Shown: positions 7,603 through 14,871, counted from the first letter of the stretch. The stretch is DNA of 17,466 nt from JAAFKA01 sp043748455 (GCA_043748455.1 JAYTNF010000003.1:1-17466), one strand, 5' to 3'. The notes: generated by a model from the letters alone, not told the origin. A program made the numbers and translations.

Positions 7603-8028
7603 TTAGCAAGGAATTTTATTAATCCTATTCAAATGTCGCCCACCTTCAAAACTTGTTTCCAAAAAAGTAGTTATCATGAATTTTGCTTGTTCTAAACTCA
7701 CAAAACGAGCAGGAATACACAAAATATTTGCATCATTATGTTGCCTTGCAAGACTTGTTATTTCAGATGTCCAACATAAAGCAGCCCTAATTTTTTGGTG
7801 TTTATTAGCAGTCATTGCAACCCCATTAGCACTTCCACAAAGCAAAATACCAAATTCAACGTCTTCATTTTCAACACTTTGTGCAACTTTATGGGCAAAA
7901 TCTGCATAGTCAGCAGAGTTTTCGCTATCTGTTCCAAAGTCTATAATTTGGTGTTTAGTTGTCAAAAATTTAATAATTTCGGCTTTATAAGCAAAGCCTG
8001 CATGGTCTGAACCAATGGCAAGTTTCAT
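7603..8028 (-). CDS. rpiB: Ribose-5-phosphate isomerase B
   Basis: This enzyme interconverts ribose 5-phosphate and ribulose 5-phosphate in the non-oxidative pentose phosphate pathway, in the cytosol. At 141 residues it has normal length for the RpiB/LacAB family. SDHAG is at residues 7-11. The catalytic cysteine is C64 in LLCGSANGVAMTANK, matching Cys65 of the E. coli enzyme, and H97 in RQHNDANIL matches the ring-opening His. The ATG at 8028 follows a strong promoter at 8069-8099. The ZIP transporter gene ends 64 bases upstream on the same strand, so read-through from it is possible in addition to the dedicated promoter. Confidence 0.95.
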   Translation of the reverse strand: MKLAIGSDHAGFAYKAEIIKFLTTKHQIIDFGTDSENSADYADFAHKVAQSVENEDVEFGILLCGSANGVAMTANKHQKIRAALCWTSEITSLARQHNDANILCIPARFVSLEQAKFMITTFLETSFEGGRHLNRINKIPC

Positions 8029-8068
8029 AAAATAATTAGTTTTAAATGATAAATTTAAAAGTTCCTTA

Positions 8069-8099
8069 CAAAAGTAATGATTATTAGGAAAATCACAAA
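8069..8099 (-). promoter_or_regulatory. Consensus Bacteroidota promoter for rpiB
   Basis: On the minus strand this reads TTTG, 19 bases, TACTTTTG, a full match to TTTG-N19-TAnnTTTG. The expected transcript start is about 35 bases before the rpiB ATG. The -33 end overlaps the last codons of the ZIP gene. Confidence 0.8.
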
Positions 8100-8818
8100 A
8101 TTCCTTCTGCTAATACTGCAACTAAAACTCCACCAATAATACATAATAATCTTTTGCCATTAAATTGGTGTTGTGGATTAGATTCAAAGAAAATTGTGGT
8201 TGAAATATGTAAAAAATTTCCTGCAACAATAGCAAATAGTGTTTCTGTGATTTGTTTTGAAACAACAGATTCTACATTAATAAAATTGCTGCTCAACACA
8301 CCTATTGGTGAAGCAAGTGCAAAAATTAATAACAATGCTATCATTTTATATTTTTGCTTAATCTGTGTTAGCAAAACCGCCGCAAAAGCAAAGGCTTCTG
8401 GAATTTTATGAATGACGATACCAAATAATAATGTATTTGTTTCACCATGCTCATGGTGGTGTGATGGGTGGCTTAATAAAGTTCCTTCCAACAGTGCATG
8501 AACACATAAAGCTGCCAACATCGTATTTGCATTCAAATTATGGTGATGCAAATGCCCATGTTCAATGCCTTCTGTGAAAAATTCTAACAAAACTTGCATG
8601 AGAAAGCCAATAACCACAAAAATTCCGATATGAAAAGGTGTTGCAGCCTCTGCAAAAAGTTCAGGCAAAATATGAGTCAATGTTAAAGTAAACAAATATG
8701 CTCCACTAAAAGCCAAGGACAAAGTAAAATATATGGGCTTGACAACAGGTTTAATAAATACGACTAAACCTGTTAAAAAAGATGACAAAAAAAGAATTAA
8801 AGCATTTATCCAAAGCAT
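8093..8818 (-). CDS. ZIP family divalent metal transporter
   Basis: This 241-residue inner-membrane protein has about seven to eight hydrophobic segments and probably imports zinc or a related divalent metal into the cytosol. The metal-site helices are recognisable: HALLEG in TM4 (H107 and E111) and HKIPEAFA in TM5 (H137 and E141). Two His-rich loops (HGHLHHH at about 87-93; HPSHHHEHGE at about 117-126) fit metal sensing or delivery. The order is alkaline phosphatase, 53 bases, ZIP, 64 bases, rpiB on one strand, so it may be co-transcribed with the phosphatase, itself a zinc enzyme. That functional link is inference. The metal specificity cannot be read from sequence. Confidence 0.88.
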   Translation of the reverse strand: MLWINALILFLSSFLTGLVVFIKPVVKPIYFTLSLAFSGAYLFTLTLTHILPELFAEAATPFHIGIFVVIGFLMQVLLEFFTEGIEHGHLHHHNLNANTMLAALCVHALLEGTLLSHPSHHHEHGETNTLLFGIVIHKIPEAFAFAAVLLTQIKQKYKMIALLLIFALASPIGVLSSNFINVESVVSKQITETLFAIVAGNFLHISTTIFFESNPQHQFNGKRLLCIIGGVLVAVLAEGIL

Positions 8819-8871
8819 GAGTTACACTTGATTGATATAATTGTAAATACTAATTAATTTAGTAGATTGAC

Positions 8872-10041
8872 TTACTCTTTTTTTAATGACAATAGTTTCA
8901 TCATTTTGTCATAAATAGCAGTATTTTCATAAATACCACTAAAATTTTCTGCCCCTGCCCCAAAAGCAAATACAGGCACCATAACTCCTGTGTGATAATC
9001 TGTAGAAAATCTGCCTTCTACATTCCCATTTTTAAAATTGCCACCTACCAAAGTCAAACCACCTGTTTCGTGGTCTGCGGTAATCACAACAAGAGTTTCA
9101 CCATCTTTTGCCGCAAATTCTAAGACTTCACCAATTACTTTATCAAAATCTAAAGTTTCCTCTACTACATATTGCAGATTATTATCGTGTCCTGCCCAAT
9201 CTATTTGCGAACCTTCAATCATGAGAAAAAAGCCTTTTTTATTTTTATTCAAGACCTCAATAGCTTTGCGACTACTTAATAACAGCATATCTCCACGCCC
9301 TTCTGAATATTTAGGCATTCCATCATCAGCCAATAAAGCTGCAATTTTGGTTTTATCAGTTTTGACAACCTCATCAATAGTGCTTGTAAAAGTTTGATAA
9401 CCTTTATTTTGCAATTCTGTGAGCAAATTTCTATTGTCATTTTTGCGTTTCATAAAAAAATCTCTACCTCCACCAATAAAAACATCTATATCTGTTTTGA
9501 GAAAATCAGTTGCAATTTCCTCTTGCATTTTTCGATGTTTTTGATGAGCAATAAAAGATGCTGGCGTTGCATGCGTGATGCTACTTGTGGCTACCAAACC
9601 TGTTGCCAAGCTTTTTTCTTCTGCAATTTCCAAAATTGTTTTTTGTGGAACACTATCATTATCAACACCAATGGCAGCATTGTAAGTTTTTTTTCCAATA
9701 GAAAAAGCTGTTGCACCTGCGGCAGAATCTGTGATATAATTTTCAGCAGAATATGTTTTGTGAAAACCTGTAATTGGACAAAGTGCCAAATTTAACTTGC
9801 CTTGATTGGCACTTAAAGCCGCATAAATTTGTGCTACACCCATACCATCTCCAATCATAAAGATAATATTTTTAGGCTTTTTACTCGAAATCCTTTTATT
9901 TGATGGAATATCTTTGATTTCGTGATAATTTGAATAATTTACTGTTTCTGTAAGAGTTTGTGCAGAGCTAAAAGTTGGCACTATTAAACCAAGTGCCATA
10001 CCAAACAGCAAAGTAAAATAGAAATAATATTGCTTTTTCAT
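8872..10041 (-). CDS. phoA: Secreted alkaline phosphatase
   Basis: This metal-dependent phosphomonoesterase of 389 residues is exported to the periplasm. The ATG at 10041 starts a clear signal peptide (MKKQYYFYFT... to SSAQ, residues 1-28). A reading-frame extension back to 10212 would overlap the divergent gene and bury the signal peptide. Family sites are intact: metal ligand D65 in FMIGDGMG, nucleophile S106 in TDSAAGATA, SSITHATPAS, EGSQIDWAGHDNN and the metal-binding ADHETGG. A C-terminal YHTG motif supplies another His. It has no T9SS domain. A divergent gene starts 67 bases away. Phosphate control is likely for the family, but I see no clear Pho box. Confidence 0.93.
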   Translation of the reverse strand: MKKQYYFYFTLLFGMALGLIVPTFSSAQTLTETVNYSNYHEIKDIPSNKRISSKKPKNIIFMIGDGMGVAQIYAALSANQGKLNLALCPITGFHKTYSAENYITDSAAGATAFSIGKKTYNAAIGVDNDSVPQKTILEIAEEKSLATGLVATSSITHATPASFIAHQKHRKMQEEIATDFLKTDIDVFIGGGRDFFMKRKNDNRNLLTELQNKGYQTFTSTIDEVVKTDKTKIAALLADDGMPKYSEGRGDMLLLSSRKAIEVLNKNKKGFFLMIEGSQIDWAGHDNNLQYVVEETLDFDKVIGEVLEFAAKDGETLVVITADHETGGLTLVGGNFKNGNVEGRFSTDYHTGVMVPVFAFGAGAENFSGIYENTAIYDKMMKLLSLKKE

Positions 10042-10064
10042 TTGTTTTATGTTAGTATTGTTTG

Positions 10065-10072
10065 CAAATATA
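10065..10072 (-). promoter_or_regulatory. -7 box for the alkaline phosphatase gene
   Basis: On the minus strand TATATTTG matches TAnnTTTG, 24 bases upstream of the ATG. No clear -33 TTTG is present. The self-complementary TTTGCAAA at 10061-10068 faces both genes, and the plus strand there reads TATTGTTTGC, one base too long for consensus, so one site may serve both directions. Confidence 0.45.
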
Positions 10073-10108
10073 TGTTTTCTATTTCTTATTTCATATTTCT
10101 TAGTGCTT

Positions 10109-10657
10109 ATGAATATTTTTAATAAAATTTTTATCGGAGTTTGCCTCTTTTGGCTTGTTGCCCTATATTTTCTCACAAGCAGTGATAAAGGCAAATGGTA
10201 TGAACCAACCAAAAACGAAATAAAGGCTACCTGCAGGCATAAAATTTACGAAATTACACCAATACAAGAGCAAAATCCTAACAATACTCATGCAATTTGT
10301 GATTGTGTGGTTGATAAATTAGAACAAAAACATAGCCCAAAAGAGTTAAATGAACTCAAAAGTGATGAATTGGATAGGCTGGGTTTGGTTTGCACAACAG
10401 GTGATAGCATTGCTGAACACACACATTTGGCAGCAAATAGTCGTTGGAAAATTACTGAAAAAATAGCTTTTGTTGGTGCTTGCAAAAGCTATTTTGACTC
10501 CAATAATGGTGATGGAATTTACAACAAATTGGAAATTGCTAAACATTGTAATTGCTTGGCAACCACATTAGAAACACAAAATTCTTATCAAGAAACCCTG
10601 AAAATAAACACAACAACCTTAATCGGAATGATGAAAAATTGTGCAGGAAAGAAATAA
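10109..10657 (+). CDS. Membrane-anchored protein with two identical-spacing Cys repeats
   Basis: I do not recognise a named family with certainty. The 182-residue product has an N-terminal membrane segment (residues about 5-23), so the rest probably lies in the periplasm. I chose the ATG at 10109; an upstream TTG start at 10049 would add a second hydrophobic stretch and overlap the promoter region. The exported part is a tandem duplication of 83 residues. W30/W113, C42/C125, C64/C147, C66/C149 and C95/C178 all keep the same offset, giving C-x21-C-x-C-x28-C twice. The AxCxC centre resembles a motif seen in small uncharacterised periplasmic proteins. The cysteines could form disulfides or bind metal or haem, but there is no CxxCH. 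Confidence 0.75.
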   Translation: MNIFNKIFIGVCLFWLVALYFLTSSDKGKWYEPTKNEIKATCRHKIYEITPIQEQNPNNTHAICDCVVDKLEQKHSPKELNELKSDELDRLGLVCTTGDSIAEHTHLAANSRWKITEKIAFVGACKSYFDSNNGDGIYNKLEIAKHCNCLATTLETQNSYQETLKINTTTLIGMMKNCAGKK

Positions 10658-10662
10658 CTTCG

Positions 10663-10688
10663 TAATTCTAAGTTTTTAATTCTAAGTT
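10663..10688. repeat. Two direct copies of TAATTCTAAGTT
   Basis: The 12-mer occurs at 10663-10674 and 10677-10688, in the gap between the Cys-repeat gene and the convergent lipoprotein gene. Just after it, TTGATTATCAA (near 10704-10714) is a palindrome. A similar block with AGTTGTAA and TGATAATCAA lies at 16373-16410. Confidence 0.5.
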
Positions 10689-10729
10689 GTAAATTTTTTA
10701 ACTTGTTGATTATCAATTATTTGTAATTT

Positions 10730-11149
10730 TTAATTAGCTTTTACTTCTATAACTTCACCTGTACTGTTATAAATAATTTTAAATTTTTTGCCAACCATTT
10801 TTGGATTTTCTCCTGGCACACCTTCTATGTTTGGGTCATCATCTATTAAATTTTCAGGAACTTTGGCTATAAATGTTTCGCCATCAGCAAGTGCTTTATT
10901 CAAAACCGAGAACAGAATGCTATCTCCTTTTTCTGATATAAAAAAATATTGCGTAGAACCTGTATAAACAGCACAACTTTGGTAAATGGCAATTACTTCT
11001 TTGGCTTGATTGCTTGTTGCTACTATTTCTGTCTTATTTTCTGTTGAATTTTCTATCTTAGTTTCTGCCTGTTTTTTGCAAGAACTTAGTGAAAAACTAA
11101 GAACTAAAATAGCCACAAATATGGTTTTTAAATAGGTTGTTTTTTGCAT
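10730..11149 (-). CDS. Small lipoprotein of unknown function
   Basis: This 139-residue protein begins with a lipoprotein signal peptide: a hydrophobic stretch and then LSSC, with the acylated Cys at residue 24 followed by KKQAE. A Thr/Glu/Lys-rich linker covers about 25-50. The remaining about 90 residues (AIYQSCAVYTGSTQYFF...) form a small folded domain that I cannot assign. It is probably anchored in the inner or outer membrane facing the periplasm. It converges on the Cys-repeat gene, with stops 72 bases apart, and has its own -7 box upstream. The function is unknown. Confidence 0.72.
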   Translation of the reverse strand: MQKTTYLKTIFVAILVLSFSLSSCKKQAETKIENSTENKTEIVATSNQAKEVIAIYQSCAVYTGSTQYFFISEKGDSILFSVLNKALADGETFIAKVPENLIDDDPNIEGVPGENPKMVGKKFKIIYNSTGEVIEVKAN

Positions 11150-11211
11150 AAACTTAGTGTCTAATTGTTTTAAAACTGTTTAAGAGTAAAGTAGCATTAA
11201 GTCTTAAAAGG

Positions 11212-11219
11212 CAAAACTA
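11212..11219 (-). promoter_or_regulatory. -7 box for the small lipoprotein gene
   Basis: TAGTTTTG followed by CC on the minus strand matches TAnnTTTG, about 60 bases upstream of the ATG at 11149. No matching -33 box was found at the right distance. Confidence 0.45.
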
Positions 11220-11332
11220 TTTCTATTGATTTGTAGAAGTATTGGCAAAAATTATAAAAATGTAACAACTTGATAACCAATAAATTAGGCTATCATATTT
11301 TTTTGTCACTACCTAATATTTTGACATAATTT

Positions 11333-11366
11333 AATAAATTTCCTATGAATTTATAGGAAATTTATT
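11333..11366. terminator. Perfect 14-bp hairpin downstream of tRNA-Ser
   Basis: AATAAATTTCCTAT (11333-11346) pairs exactly with ATAGGAAATTTATT (11353-11366) around GAATTT. On the plus strand TTTG follows. It is a second hairpin beyond the tRNA, in the minus direction. It is probably a terminator or repeat; the orientation is uncertain. Confidence 0.5.
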
Positions 11367-11380
11367 TTTGTGTATATGCA

Positions 11381-11443
11381 AATAAAAAATGTATGCAAAT
11401 TTGTATGTTGGAATTAACCTTTATACATAATTTGCATACATTT
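11381..11443 (-). terminator. Intrinsic terminator of tRNA-Ser
   Basis: AAATGTATGCAAATT (11387-11401) and AATTTGCATACATTT (11429-11443) form a perfect 15-bp stem with a 27-base loop. On the minus strand the stem ends in a run of six T residues (to about 11384). The hairpin starts 48 bases after the tRNA 3' end. Confidence 0.65.
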
Positions 11444-11490
11444 AAAATCTTATTTTACTATTATTTTTGCTACTTTTTAAATAGTCTTTG

Positions 11491-11575
11491 CAGAGAGAAA
11501 GGGATTCGAACCCCTGGAGGTTTAACCCTCAACGGTTTTCAAGACCGCCGCAATCGACCACTCTGCCATCTCTCT
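11491..11575 (-). tRNA. tRNA-Ser (anticodon UGA)
   Basis: An 85-base class II tRNA. The acceptor arms AGAGAGA and TCTCTCT pair fully, with G as discriminator. The T-loop TTCGAAT and the long variable arm (TTGAGGGTTAAACCTC region) are typical of serine tRNAs. The anticodon loop CTTGAAA places TGA at plus-strand positions 11539-11541. CCA is not encoded. Confidence 0.96.
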
Positions 11576-11586
11576 AATTATGAGCA

Positions 11587-11617
11587 CAAAGGTAATGCTT
11601 TATTTTTAACATGCAAA
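11587..11617 (-). promoter_or_regulatory. Consensus Bacteroidota promoter for tRNA-Ser
   Basis: The minus strand reads TTTG, 19 bases, TACCTTTG, a full match to TTTG-N19-TAnnTTTG. Transcription would start about 5 bases before the mature tRNA, so the 5' leader is very short. Confidence 0.85.
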
Positions 11618-11752
11618 CTTCGATTAACTTTTTTTCATATATTTTTTTTTTCCTATCAAAAGTAGAAAAAAATCACATAACTTTACTTTTATAATACTAC
11701 ACAAACCTTACAACTGAACAACTCAACAACTATTCAATTAAGCTAAAATCTT

Positions 11753-13732
11753 ATGAAAAAACATTTTATTTATTTACTTCTAATTTTGTGTGGATTTCAA
11801 AATTTTGCACAAACAGCTGAAGATTATTATATATCGGGCATAAATGCGGCTGATAATAATGATTATGTGCAGGCTATTAACTTACATTCTAAGGCTATTG
11901 CATTAGATGCTAATTATGCACAAGCATATTTTAGCAGGGCATGGTGTTATTATAAAAGTCTTAATTATACCAAAGCATTAATTGATGCCACAAAAACAAT
12001 AGAACTTAATGAAAATATTGATGATATTTATATATTAAGAGGTATGATTAGGTCTAAAATGGGTAATTATAATAGTGCGACTGATGATTATCTAAAAGCA
12101 CTTAGCATAAATCCCTTGGATAAAATTACACTCAATAATATTGGTGCAGTTAAAGAAAAACAAGATAACTTGGAAGATGCTATAATTTATTATCAAAAAT
12201 CTATTGATGTAGATAATAATTTCACATCTGCAATTTCTAATAAAAATCGTGTAGAAAGATTATTACAAGAAAGAAAAGAATTTAACTCTCAAAACATAGG
12301 TACAAATAAAAAGTCCGCAAAAGATTATTTTGCAATAGGTTTGCAAGCTGCTGATGCAGGTGATTATGAGGAAGCCATAGATTGGTATGACAAAACCGTT
12401 GAAACAGACGTAAATTATCCACAGGTATACAGTAATAGAGGTTGGGCAAAGTACATGCGAGCAAATTATATGGGTGCTATTGAAGATTTTACTAAATCAC
12501 TTAGTTATATACCTAATGACAAATGGGTTTATAATCAGCGTGGACAGGCTTATGTTCAGATAGGCAGATTTGAGGATGGAAGGCAGGATTTCAAAAAAGC
12601 ACTGATGTTTTCAAGTGATTATCAACCTGCAAAACTTAACTTGATAGCAATAGAGAACCGTTTGGGAGTAAAGATAGATGAAAAAGCACCAAAAGTTATT
12701 ATTATTTCGCCAACAAATTCAACAAGAGGATTAGAGGTGGTAAAGTTAGATGAAACTGTTACTATTTTAGGTAAGGCGGAAGATGAAAGTGGCATAGATA
12801 GAGTCTTAATCAACGGGTCATTATGTAACTTAGATAATGGGACAGGCGAATTTAATGCAAGTTTAAAATTAAATTTGGGTAAAAATACCATAGCAGTACT
12901 TGCTTTTGATACGAAAGGTAATAAAACTGAAAAAACTTTTGTCATAGAAAGAAAATCCCCTGACGTTAATGGTGGTGGAACTGTGGGAGAAGAAAAGACA
13001 AGTTTGGTAAATTTATTAGGGACTAATTATGCTTTAATTTTTGTAACTGATGAATATGATGAATGGGACATGTTGCATAATCCAATTCGTGATGGGGAAG
13101 CCATTGGAACAGAATTGACAGAGGCATACGGTTTTAAGGTTGAAATTGTAAGAAATGCAACACACCGAGAGTTTTTACAGAAAATGAAATCTTATGCTAC
13201 AAAAACTTTCTTAGCAAATGACCAGCTTTTTATTTTTGGAGCAGGGCATGGTGAATTTGACGAGAGTTTGGGCGAAGGTTATATTGTAGCAAAAGATAGC
13301 AAAAAAGATGATGATGCCCGTATCAGTTACATTCCACAATCTTTATTTCGTACTTATTCGGATAATATTAAGTGTAAGCATACTTTAGTGATGCTGGATG
13401 TTTGTTTTGGCGGAACTTTTGACCCAATCGTAAAACGTAGAGGCGATGAGGCAGGTACTTCAAAAGAAGAATTTATAGCTCGAAAACTTAAATTCAAATC
13501 TCGCAAATATATTACTTCTGGTGGCAAAGAATATGTGCCAGATGGAGTTGCAGGAAAACATTCGCCTTTTGCACATCAAATATTAGAGGCTTTACGTTCT
13601 TATGGTGGTGCAGACGGAATTTTAACAATTTCTGAAATTATTAGTTATATTGAAAATCTTAACCCAAAACCTTGCACAGGCGAATTTGGTGATAATGAAC
13701 CAGGTAGTGATTTTTTATTTATTGCAAGATAA
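11753..13732 (+). CDS. Exported TPR / Ig-like / caspase-fold peptidase
   Basis: This 659-residue protein has a signal peptide (MKKHFIYLLL... to NFAQ, residues 1-20), so it acts outside the cytosol. Two blocks of TPR repeats lie at about residues 23-160 and 187-300. An Ig-like domain of the kind found in cell-surface enzymes covers about 310-400. The C-terminal about 235 residues are a caspase-like (peptidase C14) domain opening with NYALIFVTDEYDEWD. The catalytic pair is visible: H499 in FGAGHGEFDE and C551 in LDVCFGGTFD. It is probably a cysteine peptidase acting on protein, with TPRs binding a partner or substrate. The target is unknown. It is convergent with cas6, and a 62-bp palindrome separates them. 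No T9SS C-terminal domain is seen. Confidence 0.88.
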   Translation: MKKHFIYLLLILCGFQNFAQTAEDYYISGINAADNNDYVQAINLHSKAIALDANYAQAYFSRAWCYYKSLNYTKALIDATKTIELNENIDDIYILRGMIRSKMGNYNSATDDYLKALSINPLDKITLNNIGAVKEKQDNLEDAIIYYQKSIDVDNNFTSAISNKNRVERLLQERKEFNSQNIGTNKKSAKDYFAIGLQAADAGDYEEAIDWYDKTVETDVNYPQVYSNRGWAKYMRANYMGAIEDFTKSLSYIPNDKWVYNQRGQAYVQIGRFEDGRQDFKKALMFSSDYQPAKLNLIAIENRLGVKIDEKAPKVIIISPTNSTRGLEVVKLDETVTILGKAEDESGIDRVLINGSLCNLDNGTGEFNASLKLNLGKNTIAVLAFDTKGNKTEKTFVIERKSPDVNGGGTVGEEKTSLVNLLGTNYALIFVTDEYDEWDMLHNPIRDGEAIGTELTEAYGFKVEIVRNATHREFLQKMKSYATKTFLANDQLFIFGAGHGEFDESLGEGYIVAKDSKKDDDARISYIPQSLFRTYSDNIKCKHTLVMLDVCFGGTFDPIVKRRGDEAGTSKEEFIARKLKFKSRKYITSGGKEYVPDGVAGKHSPFAHQILEALRSYGGADGILTISEIISYIENLNPKPCTGEFGDNEPGSDFLFIAR

Positions 13733-13769
13733 GTCGTCATAGTTTGATAACGACATTACTAATTTGTTT

Positions 13770-13856
13770 TTTGTCATTCTGAACTTGATAAGAATCTGGC
13801 AATATTGCGGTTTTGACGTAATAAGGTCAGATTTTTCTCAATCTCAGAATGACAAA
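13770..13856. repeat. Head-to-head GTCATTCTGA repeat pair
   Basis: The outer arms TTTGTCATTCTGA (13770-13782) and TCAGAATGACAAA (13844-13856) are exact reverse complements. Similarity continues inward to AATCTG and CAGATT, so each unit is about 31 bp. This is the fullest copy of the family also seen at 1410 and 5521. It sits just after the caspase-fold gene. Confidence 0.75.
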
Positions 13857-13914
13857 GCCAAATTATTAAAATTATTAAAATAATTATTTTAATAATTTTA
13901 ATAATTTGGCTTTG
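13853..13914. terminator. 62-bp perfect palindrome over the cas6 stop codon
   Basis: The two 31-base arms (13853-13883 and 13884-13914) are exact reverse complements with no spacer. The outer part spells CAAAGCCAAATTATT and the core is only A and T. It covers the cas6 stop at 13898-13900 and its last five codons, and it starts inside the repeat pair at 13770-13856. A bidirectional terminator for the convergent genes is the likeliest role. Confidence 0.75.
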
Positions 13915-14716
13915 CAATTAGAGTTTCTAAATATGCTGTTTTATAAGGTATTATTTTTGTTGAGGCTCCATTATTTACTCTGTCAATCATGCCATAACCT
14001 AGATTGGTAAATTCTCCAAAACCACAATTAAAAATAAAATCTTGCACTATTGGGTGTGCATACAATTCAAAAGGAAAGGTATAACCTATAATTTCTTGAG
14101 AAATTTCTCTATTTTCATATAAATTATAAGACCTTGCAGCTTTTTTTTCTACTTCATTTATTTTTTGTAAATAAGTTTTGTCGGGCACTAACTGAAACTG
14201 ATAGAATTTTTCAATCTCAGCTGCTGAATACAAGCCTGATTTTTCCATACGTTGCATCGTCGAATCATATAACATGTCTGACAATATTTCAGGCAACAAT
14301 AGATTATCTGCATTATCAACGGTCATAGTGGTTGAAGGCACTAAGGGAGACAAGCAAAGATATTTTTCAGAAGTTTTAAAAGTAGCACTTACTTCTTGTT
14401 CTACAAACTCTGGTGTTAAAATTACCTCACCAATCTCAAGAAGTGTATTTTTAAACACTGCGTCTATAAAATTATCTATGAATAGTTGGGAGTGTGAGGA
14501 AACAACTAATGTAACCCTGCTTGATAAATATGAAAGTCCCAAACGACCTACTTTGGTTTGTCCTTTGAGTCCAGAAAAACTCCACAATACTTTTTCTTTA
14601 AAGTTAGAAAATTTGTCTTTTAACGTATTTTCTACCAAATTAAGTAAAAGATGTTGGTGTTGAAAAGGAAGAGTAGCTCCTTTATTACGGAGCTTAAAAA
14701 TAATACGTATTCTCAC
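13898..14716 (-). CDS. cas6: CRISPR-associated endoribonuclease Cas6, isolated
   Basis: Cas6 cuts CRISPR precursor RNA within each repeat to make guide RNAs. This 272-residue protein shows the family pattern: the N-terminal strand MRIRIIFKLR, then GATLPFQHQHLLLNLVENTL (His20 and His22; family active sites often use a His), SFSGLKGQ at 46-52, LSPLV at 122-126 and the glycine-rich loop CGFGEFTNLGYGM at 231-243 that binds RNA. The start is GTG; no ATG is available before an in-frame stop, and a TAnnTTTG box lies 30 bases upstream. No other cas gene and no repeat-spacer array is in the window, so it would have to serve arrays elsewhere or be a relic, though its reading frame is intact. Family assignment is by motif reading only. 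Confidence 0.82.
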   Translation of the reverse strand: MRIRIIFKLRNKGATLPFQHQHLLLNLVENTLKDKFSNFKEKVLWSFSGLKGQTKVGRLGLSYLSSRVTLVVSSHSQLFIDNFIDAVFKNTLLEIGEVILTPEFVEQEVSATFKTSEKYLCLSPLVPSTTMTVDNADNLLLPEILSDMLYDSTMQRMEKSGLYSAAEIEKFYQFQLVPDKTYLQKINEVEKKAARSYNLYENREISQEIIGYTFPFELYAHPIVQDFIFNCGFGEFTNLGYGMIDRVNNGASTKIIPYKTAYLETLIAKPNY

Positions 14717-14745
14717 GATACTTAGTTTTAGGTTATTTTGTCAAA

Positions 14746-14753
14746 CAAAGTTA
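14746..14753 (-). promoter_or_regulatory. -7 box for cas6
   Basis: TAACTTTG on the minus strand matches TAnnTTTG, 30 bases upstream of the GTG start. No -33 TTTG is seen. The box supports cas6 having its own promoter and supports the GTG start. Confidence 0.5.
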
Positions 14754-14824
14754 AAATGAATTTGTTTAACTATTATGTAAAAAATCTTAATATATTAACT
14801 ATTTTTTGAATAAAATAAGTTATT

Positions 14825-14862
14825 TAAAAAAATAAAAAAAATACCCCAAAAAGTAGTATTTT
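14825..14862 (-). terminator. Intrinsic terminator of the thioesterase gene
   Basis: On the minus strand AAAATAC pairs with GTATTTT (plus positions 14856-14862 and 14838-14844), followed by a long T-rich run. The hairpin begins 10 bases after the thioesterase stop, so cas6 is probably not read from that gene. Confidence 0.7.
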
Positions 14863-14871
14863 GTTTAATTA

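Larger units (their letters stand above)
11150..11490. other. 341-base gene-free region between the lipoprotein gene and tRNA-Ser
   Basis: I see no credible gene here. It holds a -7 box for the lipoprotein gene (11212-11219), a perfect 14-bp inverted repeat (11333-11366), a perfect 15-bp inverted repeat (11387-11443) and three ATGCAAAT octamers. A short reading frame starting at 11393 runs through the tRNA and is not a gene. Confidence 0.7.

Noticed and set aside
9394..9795. Cys-rich plus-strand reading frame
   Set aside because: It is antisense to the conserved core of alkaline phosphatase and has no recognisable family.
10042..10212. N-terminal extension of the alkaline phosphatase
   Set aside because: It would overlap the divergent gene and its promoter and bury a clear signal peptide.
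11393..11665. Plus-strand reading frame of 90 residues
   Set aside because: It runs antisense through tRNA-Ser, its promoter and its terminator.
11753..13732. Type III-E Craspase peptidase partner
   Set aside because: The protein has a signal peptide and an extracellular-type Ig domain, and no gRAMP/Cas7-11 gene is present, so a cytosolic CRISPR role is not supported.
13733..14871. CRISPR array around cas6
   Set aside because: The repeats here are palindromes and a head-to-head pair, not direct repeats of 28-37 bp with unique spacers at even intervals.
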